From: Candidatus Aalborgicola defluviihabitans
GTDB lineage: Bacteria; Pseudomonadota; Gammaproteobacteria; Burkholderiales; Burkholderiaceae_C
Reading direction: 5' to 3'
Assembly: GCA_016705575.1 (NCBI GenBank)
Contig: JADIXX010000001.1
Coordinates: forward strand, 682,001-746,000
DNA: 64,000 nt
Of this stretch, positions 46,719 through 55,683 are shown piece by piece. Below the pieces are notes generated by a model that searched no databases, was not told the DNA's origin, and saw only the letters and a list, made by a program, of their open reading frames with translations. Each line of letters opens with the position of its first letter. The first letter of the stretch is position 1. The position numbers and the translations under genes are program-made.

Positions 46719-47882
46719 ATGGCAACGACAAATCCATCTGGCACCATGGAACGCATTCTTCGCTTGATGAGCGAAAAGAAGGCGTCTGACGTGTATTTGT
46801 CGGCCAATTCGCCCGCGCTGATCAAGATCAACGGGCAATGCGTGCCCATCAACAACCAGTCCCTGCCTTTTGACGCGCCCCGCAGCCTGCTGGCAGAAAT
46901 CCTGCCACCAGAACGCATGGCCGAACTGGACGCCGAGGGTGAGCTCAACATGGGCTTCCCGCTGGCAGGCGTGGGGCGTTTTCGTGTCAGCGCCATGCGC
47001 CAGCGCGGCAGCATTGCAGCGGTTTTCCGCTACATCACTGTCGATGTACCACCACTGGCTGAGCTGTTTTTGCCACCTATCCTGGGTGACCTCATCATGG
47101 AAAAGCGCGGACTGGTCCTGATGGTGGGAGCCACTGGCGCGGGCAAGAGCACTACGTTGGCCTCCATGATTGACCACCGCAATGCCCAGGTATCTGGCCA
47201 CATTTTGACGATCGAAGATCCGGTTGAATTTTTATTCAAGAACAAGCGCTCGGTCATCAACCAGCGTGAGGTAGGAACCGACACCAAATCCCTGCATATC
47301 GCCTTGAAAAATGCGCTGCGCCAAGCTCCCGATGTCATTTTGATTGGCGAAATCCGTGACCGCGAGACCATGTCGGCAGCTCTGGCCTATGCCCAGTCGG
47401 GCCACCTGTGCCTAGCCACCATGCACGCCAACAACAGCTACCAGGCCCTCAACCGGATCCTGAGCTTCTACCCGGTGGAAGTACGCCAAACGATGCTGGG
47501 CGACTTGGCCGCTGCGCTCAAGGCCATCGTCTCGCAACGCCTGATGCGCAACACTGCTGGAACGCGCATTCCGGCGATCGAAGTGCTGCTGAACACCAAA
47601 CTGGTTGCGGAATTGATCGAAAAAGGTGACTTCTCCGGCGTCAAGGAGGCCATGGAGAAATCCATGGCCGAGGGTTCGCAGTCCTTCGAATACGACATCG
47701 CCCGCTTGATTGTGGAAGGCGTGATCGACCGCAAGGAAGGCCTTGCCAACGCGGACTCCCCCACCAACCTGATGTGGCGGATGCAGAATGACTTTTCCAA
47801 GACCAACCAGCCCGTTGCGGCCCAGGAAGAACGCGAAGAAGCATCGTTTACCGAAATTACCCTGGACGTGAAGCACGAATGA
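46719..47882 (+). CDS. pilU: Type IV pilus retraction ATPase, PilT/PilU family
   Basis: A 387-aa hexameric motor ATPase. It has Walker A GATGAGKSTTLASM, the Asp box ILTIEDPVEFLF, Walker B DVILIGEIRDRETM and the His box HLCLATMHANNS. PilU rather than PilT is favoured by the N-terminus, the C-terminal tail after LMWRMQNDFSK and the location without pilT beside it. It overlaps dapE by ATGA, an unexpected coupling of a motility gene to lysine synthesis. Confidence 0.88.
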   Translation: MATTNPSGTMERILRLMSEKKASDVYLSANSPALIKINGQCVPINNQSLPFDAPRSLLAEILPPERMAELDAEGELNMGFPLAGVGRFRVSAMRQRGSIAAVFRYITVDVPPLAELFLPPILGDLIMEKRGLVLMVGATGAGKSTTLASMIDHRNAQVSGHILTIEDPVEFLFKNKRSVINQREVGTDTKSLHIALKNALRQAPDVILIGEIRDRETMSAALAYAQSGHLCLATMHANNSYQALNRILSFYPVEVRQTMLGDLAAALKAIVSQRLMRNTAGTRIPAIEVLLNTKLVAELIEKGDFSGVKEAMEKSMAEGSQSFEYDIARLIVEGVIDRKEGLANADSPTNLMWRMQNDFSKTNQPVAAQEEREEASFTEITLDVKHE

Positions 47883-49084
47883 GCGGTTCTACCCTGCACC
47901 TGGCCGAGCAACTGATTGCCCGCGCCTCGGTCACCCCTGCGGACGCCGGATGCCAGGAACTAATCGCCCAGCGGCTGCAAGCGGTTGGTTTCCAGTGTGA
48001 AACCATCGTCAGCGGCCCTGCCGACTTTTCTGTTACCAATTTGTGGGCAAAACGGCCTGCAGCCCTCGTCAAACATACACATGCCACTAGCAATACGATA
48101 GCAAACACCCTGGCTGCCAAGACCCTGGTGTTTGCCGGCCATACCGACGTCGTGCCAACCGGGCCGTTGAACGAATGGCACAGCGCGCCCTTCACCCCCA
48201 CGCACCGCGACGGCAAGTTGTTCGGTCGCGGCAGCGCAGACATGAAAGTGTCGCTCGCCGCCTTTGTTGTGGCCATTGAAGAGTTTCTGGCGGCCAACCC
48301 CAACCCCCAGTTGGCCATTGCCCTGCTGATCACCAGCGACGAAGAAGGCCCGGCCAATGACGGCACGGTAGTCGTCTGCAAGGCACTGCAGGCACGCGGC
48401 GAGACGATGGACTATTGCATTGTGGGCGAACCCACCGCAGTGGAGCGCACCGGCGACATGATCAAGAACGGCCGCCGCGGCACCATGAGCGGCAAGCTCA
48501 CCGTCAAGGGCGTGCAGGGCCACATTGCCTACCCGCATATGGCCAAGAACCCCATCCATTTGGCAGCGCCCGCCCTGGCCGAATTGGTGGCGGTGGAGTG
48601 GGACAAGGGCAACGCCTTTTTTCCGCCTACTACTTGGCAGATCAGCAACATCCATGGCGGCACAGGTGCCAGCAACATCATCCCCGGCGCGGTGGTGATT
48701 GACTTTAACTTCCGCTTTTCCACCGAATCCACGCCTGAGTCACTGCAAAAGCGCCTGACCCGCGTGCTGGAAAAATATGAGCTGGAATACGACCTGTCAT
48801 GGACCGTGGGCGGCCTGCCTTTTTTGACCACGCCCGGCACCCTGGTTGGCGCTGTGCAAGACGCCATCCTGGCGGAAACCGGTATCCGCACCGAGCTTTC
48901 CACCACTGGCGGCACCAGTGACGGGCGCTTCATCGCCCAGTTTTGTCCCCAGGTGATTGAAATGGGCCCGCCCAACGCCACCATCCACAAGATCAACGAG
49001 TATGTAAAAGTGGCCGACATTGAGCCGCTGAAGAACATCTACCGCCGCGTCCTGGAAAACCTTGACGCCCTGGCCCGCGCATGA
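47879..49084 (+). CDS. dapE: Succinyl-diaminopimelate desuccinylase with inserted peptide
   Basis: M20-family zinc peptidase-type enzyme, 401 aa, giving LL-DAP. Motifs: VFAGHTDVVPTGP (metal His, Asp), FGRGSADMK (Asp), TSDEEGPANDGT (catalytic Glu pair) and VGEPTAVE. Compared with the family, ~15-19 extra residues lie between LWAKR and LVFAGHTD (PAALVKHTHATSNTIANTL), exactly where the dispersed repeat sits (48047-48102). Starts with ATGA overlap on pilU and overlaps prmB in the same way. Confidence 0.93.
   Translation: MSGSTLHLAEQLIARASVTPADAGCQELIAQRLQAVGFQCETIVSGPADFSVTNLWAKRPAALVKHTHATSNTIANTLAAKTLVFAGHTDVVPTGPLNEWHSAPFTPTHRDGKLFGRGSADMKVSLAAFVVAIEEFLAANPNPQLAIALLITSDEEGPANDGTVVVCKALQARGETMDYCIVGEPTAVERTGDMIKNGRRGTMSGKLTVKGVQGHIAYPHMAKNPIHLAAPALAELVAVEWDKGNAFFPPTTWQISNIHGGTGASNIIPGAVVIDFNFRFSTESTPESLQKRLTRVLEKYELEYDLSWTVGGLPFLTTPGTLVGAVQDAILAETGIRTELSTTGGTSDGRFIAQFCPQVIEMGPPNATIHKINEYVKVADIEPLKNIYRRVLENLDALARA
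48047..48102 (-). repeat. Protein-embedded dispersed repeat, copy 5 (in dapE)
   Basis: Read on the minus strand: GCTATC, 27 nt with TGTGTATGTT, ACGAGGGCTGCAGGCC, TTTTGC. It is antisense to dapE and is read there as KRPAALVKHTHATSNTIA, in a loop ahead of the zinc-binding GHTD motif. Confidence 0.85.
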
Positions 49085-49977
49085 CGCTGCTTGAACTGAT
49101 CGAATCCGGAGCGCAGAAACTCACGGATGCCAAGGTTTCATTCGGACACGGCACCACCAACGCCGTTGACGAAGCCGCATGGTTGGTTTTATGGTCCCTG
49201 GGCTTGCCGTTGGATAGCGCGCTGGACGGTCCTGATTCCAAAGGAAATATGCCTCTAACCCTCGTGGATAGTACGCAGGCAGCTACACTTTTGGAAGCAC
49301 GCATCCAAACCCGCAAGCCAGCAGCCTACCTTACCCACGAGGCCTGGCTGCAGGGCGTTGCCTTTTACGTGGATGAGCGCGTCATCGTGCCACGCTCGTT
49401 GATTGCGGAGCTGATCGTCGAAGGCAGCATCGACTACTGGCTGCAGGAATCCACCCACACTGTGCTCGATTTGTGCACCGGCAACGGCAGTTTGGCCGTG
49501 ATAGCCGCCCTGACCTACCCTGATACCGTAGTGACCGGCTCGGATTTGTCGGCCGATGCCCTTGCGGTAGCCCGCATCAATGTGGACAAACATGGCCTGC
49601 AAGACCGCATCACCCTGCTGGAGTCCGACGGCCTGCGCTCCCCTGTCCTGCAGGCACATGGCCCATTCGATCTGATTCTGTGCAACCCGCCCTATGTCAA
49701 TGCCCAGAGCTTGGCAGAGTTGCCCGCCGAATACCGTGCTGAACCCACGCTAGCCCTGGCCGGTGGCAATGACGGTATGGATTTTGTCCGCACGGTTTTG
49801 GCCGATGCCCCGCACCACATGACGCCCGGTGGCGTGCTGGTGCTGGAAATCGGCAATGAACGCCACCACTTTGAAGCCGCATTTCCGCATCTGGAAGTGG
49901 TCTGGCTGGAAACCAGCGCAGGGGAAGACCAGGTTTTATTGGTCACCCGCGAATCGATGACTACGCTCCAACAATGA
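49081..49977 (+). CDS. prmB: Ribosomal protein uL3 N5-glutamine methyltransferase
   Basis: A 298-aa SAM-dependent methyltransferase. The SAM site is VLDLCTGNGSLAV, the catalytic motif is CNPPYVNAQ. PrmB rather than PrmC is indicated by the N-terminal AAYLTHEAWLQGVAFYVDER and the LPAEYRAEPTLALAGGNDG segments. ATGA overlaps on both sides (dapE, ABC-F) suggest one translation-coupled operon. A dispersed repeat lies in frame at 49243-49298. Confidence 0.9.
   Translation: MTLLELIESGAQKLTDAKVSFGHGTTNAVDEAAWLVLWSLGLPLDSALDGPDSKGNMPLTLVDSTQAATLLEARIQTRKPAAYLTHEAWLQGVAFYVDERVIVPRSLIAELIVEGSIDYWLQESTHTVLDLCTGNGSLAVIAALTYPDTVVTGSDLSADALAVARINVDKHGLQDRITLLESDGLRSPVLQAHGPFDLILCNPPYVNAQSLAELPAEYRAEPTLALAGGNDGMDFVRTVLADAPHHMTPGGVLVLEIGNERHHFEAAFPHLEVVWLETSAGEDQVLLVTRESMTTLQQ
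49243..49298 (-). repeat. Protein-embedded dispersed repeat, copy 6 (in prmB)
   Basis: Minus strand: GCTTCC, 27 nt with AAAAGTGTAGCTGCCTGCG, ACGAGGGTTAGAGGC, ATATTT. Antisense to prmB, read as GNMPLTLVDSTQAAT. The same frame is used as in copies 2 and 5, giving similar peptides (ALALVEHTQST, AALVKHTHATS, PLTLVDSTQAAT). Confidence 0.8.
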
Positions 49978-51911
49978 TTACTTTGAAAAATGTCACCTTG
50001 CGCCGCGGCGCCAAGGTGTTGCTCGATGGTGCGTCCGTCACCCTCAACCCCGGCGAAAAAGTCGGCCTGGTCGGGCGCAATGGCGCCGGCAAATCCTCGC
50101 TGTTTGCGCTGTTTAACGGCAACCTGCACGAAGACGCTGGCGAATACTTCATCCCTTCCCAGTGGCGCATGGGCCAAGTCGCCCAAGACATGCCGGAGAC
50201 AGACCAAAGCGCCACCGAATTTGTGGTCGAGGGCGACACCGTGCTGCTGGCTGCCCGCCAGGAAGTGACTGCCGCCGAGGCCACCGACGACTACAACCGC
50301 ATGGCCCACGCCTACACCGAGCTGGGCGATGCGGGCGAACACGACGCACCGGCACGCGCGCAGGCCCTGATTTTGGGCCTGGGCTTCAAGACCAGTGAAC
50401 TGAACAACCCGGTCAACAGCTTCTCCGGCGGCTGGCGCATGCGCCTGCAACTGGCCCGCGCCCTGATGTGCCCCAGCGAACTGCTGCTGCTGGACGAGCC
50501 CACCAACCACCTGGATTTGGACGCCCTGGTCTGGCTGGAAGCCTGGCTCAAAAAGTACGAAGGCACCATGGTCGTCATCAGCCATGACCGGGAGTTTCTG
50601 GACGCCGTGACCAACGTCACCCTGCACATCGACGCGGGCAAACTGGTGCGCTACGGCGGTAACTACAGCAAGTTCGAAGACATGCGTGCCGAGCAAATGG
50701 CACTGCAGCAAGGCGCCTATGCCAAGCAGCAGGACAAGATAGCCCACCTGCAAAAGTTTATTGCCCGCTTCAAGGCCAAGGCCAGCAAGGCCAAGCAGGC
50801 GCAAAGCCGGGTCAAAGCGCTGGACCGCATGGAAAAGATTGCGCCCCTGCTCAGCGAGGCTGACTTCACCTTCGAGTTCAAGGAGCCCGCCAACCTGCCC
50901 AACCCCATGCTCTCCATGAGTGGCATCAGCGTGGGCTACCCCGCCCCTGAAGGCTCACCCGAGGGCACGCCGCCCACTACCATCGTGCGCAATATCAGCA
51001 AGTCGGTGCTGGCTGGTCAGCGCATTGGTATTTTGGGTGCCAACGGCCAGGGTAAGTCCACATTGGTAAAAACCATTGCGCGCGATCTACCCATCCTGGG
51101 CGGTGAGATCACCGAAGGTAAGGGCCTGAACATCGGCTATTTCGCCCAGCAAGAGCTTGACGTGCTGCGCCTAACCGACAACCCGTTGGAGCACATGATT
51201 CGCCTGGTCAAAGACATGACCGCCGCGGGCAAGATTGCCGGCCAGCAAACCCGCGAGCAGGATTTGCGCAGCTTTTTAGGCACCTTCAACTTTGGTGGCG
51301 ACATGGTCAAGCAGGCCGTGGGCAGCATGAGTGGCGGCGAAAAAGCCCGCTTGGTACTGTGCATGATCGTATGGCAGCGCCCTAACCTCTTGCTGCTGGA
51401 CGAGCCCACCAACCACTTGGACCTGACCACCCGCGAGGCGCTGTCCATGGCGCTGAACGAATTTGAAGGCACCGTGATGCTGGTCAGCCACGACCGGGCC
51501 CTGCTGCGCGCCGTGTGCGACGAATTCTGGATGGTGTCACGCGGCGGTGTGGAGCCGTTTGATGGCGATCTGGATGACTACCAGCGCTACCTGCTGGACG
51601 AGGTCAAACGCCAGCGCGAAGAAGCCAAGGAGGCCGCCAAGGCACCGGTCAAGCCAGTGCCCGTGGTAACCGCCAAGCCCACCAAGTCCAAGGGCGACAC
51701 CTCTCCCAAGTTCAAAAAAGAGCTGGAGGTTGTAGAAGCCCGTATGGCCGTGCTCAATGGCGAAGGTGCTGCGCTGGAGAGCCAACTCACCACCAACACA
51801 CACCCGCATGAGATTGCCGATATCGGCAAAAAACTCAACGGGGTGACCAACGAACTCGCCCAGCTGGAAGAGCGCTGGCTGGAGTTGTCGTCCCTCATGG
51901 AATCAGCTTGA
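49974..51911 (+). CDS. ABC-F ATPase (YheS/Uup-like)
   Basis: A 645-aa soluble protein with two ABC cassettes and no membrane segment. Walker A motifs are VGLVGRNGAGKSS and IGILGANGQGKST, signatures SFSGGWRMRLQLAR and SMSGGEKARLVL, and Walker B LLLLDEPTNHLDLD and LLLLDEPTNHLDLT. ABC-F proteins bind the ribosome rather than transport. The length and the C-terminal coiled-coil (LEVVEARMAVLNGEG) fit YheS or Uup; which is not decided. ATGA overlap with prmB. Confidence 0.93.
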   Translation: MITLKNVTLRRGAKVLLDGASVTLNPGEKVGLVGRNGAGKSSLFALFNGNLHEDAGEYFIPSQWRMGQVAQDMPETDQSATEFVVEGDTVLLAARQEVTAAEATDDYNRMAHAYTELGDAGEHDAPARAQALILGLGFKTSELNNPVNSFSGGWRMRLQLARALMCPSELLLLDEPTNHLDLDALVWLEAWLKKYEGTMVVISHDREFLDAVTNVTLHIDAGKLVRYGGNYSKFEDMRAEQMALQQGAYAKQQDKIAHLQKFIARFKAKASKAKQAQSRVKALDRMEKIAPLLSEADFTFEFKEPANLPNPMLSMSGISVGYPAPEGSPEGTPPTTIVRNISKSVLAGQRIGILGANGQGKSTLVKTIARDLPILGGEITEGKGLNIGYFAQQELDVLRLTDNPLEHMIRLVKDMTAAGKIAGQQTREQDLRSFLGTFNFGGDMVKQAVGSMSGGEKARLVLCMIVWQRPNLLLLDEPTNHLDLTTREALSMALNEFEGTVMLVSHDRALLRAVCDEFWMVSRGGVEPFDGDLDDYQRYLLDEVKRQREEAKEAAKAPVKPVPVVTAKPTKSKGDTSPKFKKELEVVEARMAVLNGEGAALESQLTTNTHPHEIADIGKKLNGVTNELAQLEERWLELSSLMESA

Positions 51912-51936
51912 TTGCCAGGCCGTAGGCGGTACGCCG

Positions 51937-52809
51937 CTAAAAGCCTGCTGCCCGCACCACAGGCATGTAGTCATTCAGCACTCCCAAATATTGAATGACG
52001 TTGTCGGCCTCCATCAAATACGCGTTGCCATCCTTGGAGCCCAGGTATTTGTTGGTTGCACCGTAATAGCGGTAGTAGTAGCCGCTGTAGGTGGCCGACG
52101 CGGCCGGACTGGCAGTGAATAACTGCGGGTAATTCTGTTCCGCCCAGTTCATGGCCCGGTTCGAATCCGCGCTGGCGGCCGCACCGTACAAGGCGCCACA
52201 AGCATTGGCGTCGTCACCGCGCAGGGTGCGCTGGTAGCTGTAGCTGTTGTAGGGGTTGGCGAACATGACCGAGGCCTGCACATTGGAGTGGTTTAGCCCC
52301 AGCACGTGACCAATTTCATGCGTCATGATCGACTCCACATCCCGCGCCGTCCAGGCATAGGCCGTGTTGATAACCACATCTGCATCCACCATCAGGCCGG
52401 AGGAATACCACCACTTGGTATAGGCACCGTATTGCGCCATTTCATTGGTCAACTCCCCCCAACCAAACACACTCATGTTGTCGATGGTCTGCCACGTGCT
52501 GCGCACATCAGGGATGGCGGCGGTGATTCCCATGTAGGTAAAGGTGAGGTTGCACATACCGCTCCAGCGAGCCAACGCCGTATCAATCGAACTCAATACT
52601 TCGGCCGCCGACAGGTTGCTGGGCTGCTGCGCAGGGTTGTAATACCAGCGAATGACACCGCCCGACCAGTGCTCTTGTGCGGAACCGAGAACGTAGTTTG
52701 GACGTACCCGATCACTGGGTGCGGCAGAGCCGGAGTAGTCCTGCGCATGGGTCGCTGCGGCCATCGACGCCATTAAAACGAGCGCCAATTTCAAAAACCG
52801 GTTAGTCAT
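51937..52809 (-). CDS. Secreted matrixin-like metzincin protease
   Basis: A 290-aa protein with a signal peptide (LALVLMASMAAATHAQ). The catalytic site is HEIGHVLGLNHS (HExxHxxGxxH) with a downstream Met-containing turn (SVMFANPY), so it is a zinc metzincin related to M10 matrixins. No propeptide Cys switch is obvious. The C-terminal ~75 residues (SADSNRAMNWAEQNYPQLF onward, with a YYYRYYG motif) form a separate Tyr-rich segment sometimes seen in secreted Burkholderiales proteins. ATG 52809. Confidence 0.85.
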   Translation of the reverse strand: MTNRFLKLALVLMASMAAATHAQDYSGSAAPSDRVRPNYVLGSAQEHWSGGVIRWYYNPAQQPSNLSAAEVLSSIDTALARWSGMCNLTFTYMGITAAIPDVRSTWQTIDNMSVFGWGELTNEMAQYGAYTKWWYSSGLMVDADVVINTAYAWTARDVESIMTHEIGHVLGLNHSNVQASVMFANPYNSYSYQRTLRGDDANACGALYGAAASADSNRAMNWAEQNYPQLFTASPAASATYSGYYYRYYGATNKYLGSKDGNAYLMEADNVIQYLGVLNDYMPVVRAAGF

Positions 52810-52874
52810 GTTTTTATATCTCCGTATGCGTGACCCAAACCATATCAGATACCGTGTCATATCCACCAAATAGA

Positions 52875-52905
52875 AAAGCCCGCTACAGATTAGGTAGCAG
52901 GCTTT
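52875..52905 (-). terminator. Terminator after the tRNA-Lys fragment
   Basis: AAAGCCCGCTAC pairs with GGTAGCAGGCTTT around a short loop, on the minus strand, about 22 bp downstream of the tRNA 3' fragment at 52927. It is likely the original terminator of the tRNA-Lys gene. Confidence 0.65.
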
Positions 52906-52926
52906 ATATATTCAATGAGGGCAAGC

Positions 52927-52972
52927 TGGTGGGAACTGAGAGATTCGAACTCTCGACCTACAGATTAAGAGT
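52927..52972 (-). pseudogene. tRNA-Lys 3' fragment, att site copy 1
   Basis: On the minus strand this is the 46-nt 3' part of a tRNA-Lys(CTT): anticodon loop ACTCTTAATC, the variable loop, the T arm GAGAGTTCGAATCTCTC and the acceptor end with CCA. The 5' half is missing. One mismatch from copy 2 (57465-57510). It marks the edge of inserted DNA. Confidence 0.85.
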
Positions 52973-53224
52973 GGCTTAAAAAGCCTATACTTATCAACAA
53001 CTTAGCCCGTCTTGCTTCGTTAGGTTACGTTAGTATTTGGCACGTTTGTCACGGTCAACTAATGGCAATAAGCTGGTGTTCCCAGTTAGGCTGGCTATGC
53101 CCGCTGTGGGCCAGGTCCCGACGCTCACCAACGACCGCTATCCCGAATGCATTTATCGAATTTCCCGCTACGAGAAGTGCTTCTTAGTGTCGCCATCTTG
53201 TGGTGCGATATGATTGATCCACTC

Positions 53225-53357
53225 ATTGGGGAGTAGCCGCTCTTCGCTTGAAGAGGCTTACGTCAACATACTTGACCTGTCGGTCATGGCGTAAGCGGTT
53301 TCTGAGCTTGGCAAGACCTTTGACCACTTCGCCTCCGCATTGGCCGGGGAGACGTTG
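53225..53357 (+). promoter_or_regulatory. yybP-ykoY manganese riboswitch
   Basis: The conserved blocks are in order: GGGGAGTAG (53228-53236), GTCAACATAC (53262-53271), GCAAGACCTTTGACC (53311-53325) and GGCCGGGGAGAC (53342-53353). They lie 35 bp before a TMEM165/GDT1 exporter gene, a classic target. Mn2+ binding would turn expression on. The 250 bp between the tRNA fragment and this motif hold nothing recognisable. Confidence 0.85.
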
Positions 53358-53392
53358 TGGTCATTCGTGTTTTGCCCGGCTTGGAATATTTC

Positions 53393-53971
53393 ATGGAAGC
53401 TCTCCTCGTCTCAACTGGAGTTGTCGCACTGGCCGAAATCGGCGACAAGACTCAGTTACTCGCGTTTATTCTCGCCGCACGGTTCAAAAAACCCTTGCCC
53501 ATCATCGCAGGCATCCTATGCGCGACCGTCATCAATCACAGCCTCGCTGGTGCTCTCGGCGCGTGGATAACGTCGATAGTCTCCCCTGAAATCATGCGGT
53601 GGGTACTCGGTGCCTCCTTCCTCGGCATGGCCATTTGGACGATGATTCCGGACAAAATTGAAGATGAAGAAACGCTGATTGCTAACAAGCTTGGCGTGTT
53701 CGGTGCCACGTTCATTACCTTCTTCTTGGCGGAGATGGGTGACAAGACCCAAATTGCGACTGTGGCATTGGCAGCCCATTACACCAGTGCCTTCATGGTC
53801 GTGGTCGGTACAACCATAGGCATGTTGTTAGCAGACGTCCCCGCCGTGTTCGCTGGCGACAAGTTGGCATCCAAGATTCCGATGCCCCTGGTCCATTCAA
53901 TTACAGCCGGCATATTTGCGCTTTTGGGCCTCGCAACGCTCCTTGGTGCAGGCTCTAAGTTTGGGTTTTAG
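53393..53971 (+). CDS. TMEM165/GDT1-family Mn2+ exporter
   Basis: A 192-aa inner-membrane protein with about six transmembrane segments and two copies of the signature E-x-GDKTQ (AEIGDKTQLLA near residue 14 and AEMGDKTQIAT near residue 110). Family members export Mn2+ (MneA/MntX type). ATG 53393 (MEALLVSTG) sits just after the riboswitch, which fits the function. Lies in the cargo between the two tRNA fragments. Confidence 0.9.
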   Translation: MEALLVSTGVVALAEIGDKTQLLAFILAARFKKPLPIIAGILCATVINHSLAGALGAWITSIVSPEIMRWVLGASFLGMAIWTMIPDKIEDEETLIANKLGVFGATFITFFLAEMGDKTQIATVALAAHYTSAFMVVVGTTIGMLLADVPAVFAGDKLASKIPMPLVHSITAGIFALLGLATLLGAGSKFGF

Positions 53972-54063
53972 AGGCTCGAATATTGCAACCTTGAAAAGTC
54001 AACTATTCAACAATATGCAGAAAAAGTTTTTGGCACTGCTGAGACTAGCCCGCGCTTCGTACA

Positions 54064-54465
54064 ATGTCCAGCTTCACACCACGCGAGGCTTCTTTGCAGC
54101 GAATTGCTAGCGTGAAATCATGGGCTCGGCAGATTAGGCGGGATGTCGTCGCAGTCTATTTCGCCGCCCGTGATCCACGGACTCCGCTTCTTGTGCGGTT
54201 GCTCGCTGTTTCGGTTACCGCGTACGCACTGAGCCCTATCGATCTTATTCCGGACTTCATCCCGATCATCGGGTACCTAGATGACTTGCTGCTGGTCCTG
54301 CTGGGTCTCATGCTTGTCATTCGCATGCTGCCGCCAAAAGTATTGATTGACTCACGTGTCAAGGCAGCCGAGATACTTCAGCGGCCGCGAAGTCAATCAG
54401 CAGCCGTCTTCATCGTTGGTATCTGGATGATCGGTCTGGCTGGTCTGGCATATTGGCTTTTATGA
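54064..54465 (+). CDS. YkvA-type (DUF1232) membrane protein
   Basis: A 133-aa protein with the DUF1232 core YALSPIDLIPDFIPIIGYLDD and a C-terminal transmembrane helix (SAAVFIVGIWMIGLAGLAYW). Function unknown in the family. It follows the Mn exporter by 92 bp. Confidence 0.85.
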   Translation: MSSFTPREASLQRIASVKSWARQIRRDVVAVYFAARDPRTPLLVRLLAVSVTAYALSPIDLIPDFIPIIGYLDDLLLVLLGLMLVIRMLPPKVLIDSRVKAAEILQRPRSQSAAVFIVGIWMIGLAGLAYWLL

Positions 54466-54894
54466 GTCTCCAGTCGATTCTTCCGCTCTTTCAGTGAAAT
54501 GATCTGGAAGTAGTTGCAGTCAGAGGACATTTCGGGTGTTTCGAGAAAACTGATCTATCTGACCATCGGCACTGACTATGCCAATGGAACTGCCTCAAAA
54601 GTAGATGGAATCTATTACCGGTAACGGGCAGCGAAAATTATTGGGCGCAGGTCGCCCTTGGGTCGAGTGCGGGTTCCGGTCAGAAGCTGACATTTGCGAG
54701 TGGCCGGTTTGGATCGGAGTATATGGTCAACGCTAATGCAGCCACGTGAGCACTGTGCGCAGCGCGCCTATCATTGCTGCTTGAGTTGTCGTGGTCATGC
54801 CAAGATTGTCAGGTAAGGCTTACTGCGACAGTACCGTCAAATCCGCATCAGCGACCACACCTGAGTATTCAACGATATAAGAGAGGAATCCAGC
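54466..54894 (+). other. Intergenic region without gene
   Basis: About 430 bp. I see no convincing coding frame, RNA or repeat; composition looks like decayed sequence inside the cargo region. A ribosome-binding site (GAGAGGAA) at its right end serves the SDR gene. Confidence 0.4.
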
Positions 54895-55683
54895 ATGACT
54901 ACGTTCGCAGCAGGACAACTAAAAGGAAAAGTGGCATTCGTGGCCGGAGGTACCAGTGGCATCAACTTAGGTATCGCTAAGGGTTTTGCGGCGCAGGGCG
55001 CCAAGGTCGCAGTATTGGGGCGAAATCCGGAAAAGGCGGCTTCGGCAGCCGCTCTCATTGACCCTGCGGGAGCCAATGCAATAGGCATCGCTGCCGATGT
55101 ACGCGACTTTGCTGCTGTCGATGCAGCCTTTAAGCAGACGGTTGAACGGTTCGGCCCAATCGACATCGTCATATCCGGCGCGGCGGGAAACTTTGTTGCG
55201 CCGGCTTTAAGTATTTCTTCCAACGGCTTCAAGACGGTCGTAGATATCGATCTGGTTGGAACCTTCCATGTGTTTCGCGCCTGCTATGCCTATCTGCAGC
55301 GGCCCGGGGCGTCGCTGATCGCCATTACTGCAGGTCAGGCCACCCACCCGCACCGGGGCCAGGCACATGTCTGCGCAGCCAAGGCCGGAATCAATATGTT
55401 GGTCAAGTGTTTGGCGATGGAATGGGGCGCCGATGGCGTGCGGGTCAACGGCATTTCACCCGGGCCTATCGATGGAACGGAAGGCATGGCGCGACTGACG
55501 CCAACCCCGGAAAAAACAGCGGCCCTGATTGCCAAGATTCCTTTGGGTCGCTATGGGCGCATTCCAGAGATTGCCGACATGGCGCTCTTCCTCAGCAGCG
55601 AGTCTGCGGGCTATATCACCGGAACTATCCTTGATTGCGACGGCGGCGGCCAGCTTCTGAGCACCTCCGGTGAATTGGGCTGA
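54895..55683 (+). CDS. SDR, peroxisomal-type 2,4-dienoyl-CoA reductase-like
   Basis: A 262-aa classical short-chain dehydrogenase. The cofactor motif is GGTSGINLGIAKGF, and the GAAGNF segment replaces NNAG. The usual catalytic Tyr of YxxxK is absent (HVCAAKAGIN), as in DECR2-type dienoyl-CoA reductases, which also have NGISPGPIDGTEGM. It would reduce 2,4-dienoyl-CoA in unsaturated fatty acid breakdown; this is family inference. ATG 54895 is preceded by GAGAGGAA. Confidence 0.85.
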   Translation: MTTFAAGQLKGKVAFVAGGTSGINLGIAKGFAAQGAKVAVLGRNPEKAASAAALIDPAGANAIGIAADVRDFAAVDAAFKQTVERFGPIDIVISGAAGNFVAPALSISSNGFKTVVDIDLVGTFHVFRACYAYLQRPGASLIAITAGQATHPHRGQAHVCAAKAGINMLVKCLAMEWGADGVRVNGISPGPIDGTEGMARLTPTPEKTAALIAKIPLGRYGRIPEIADMALFLSSESAGYITGTILDCDGGGQLLSTSGELG

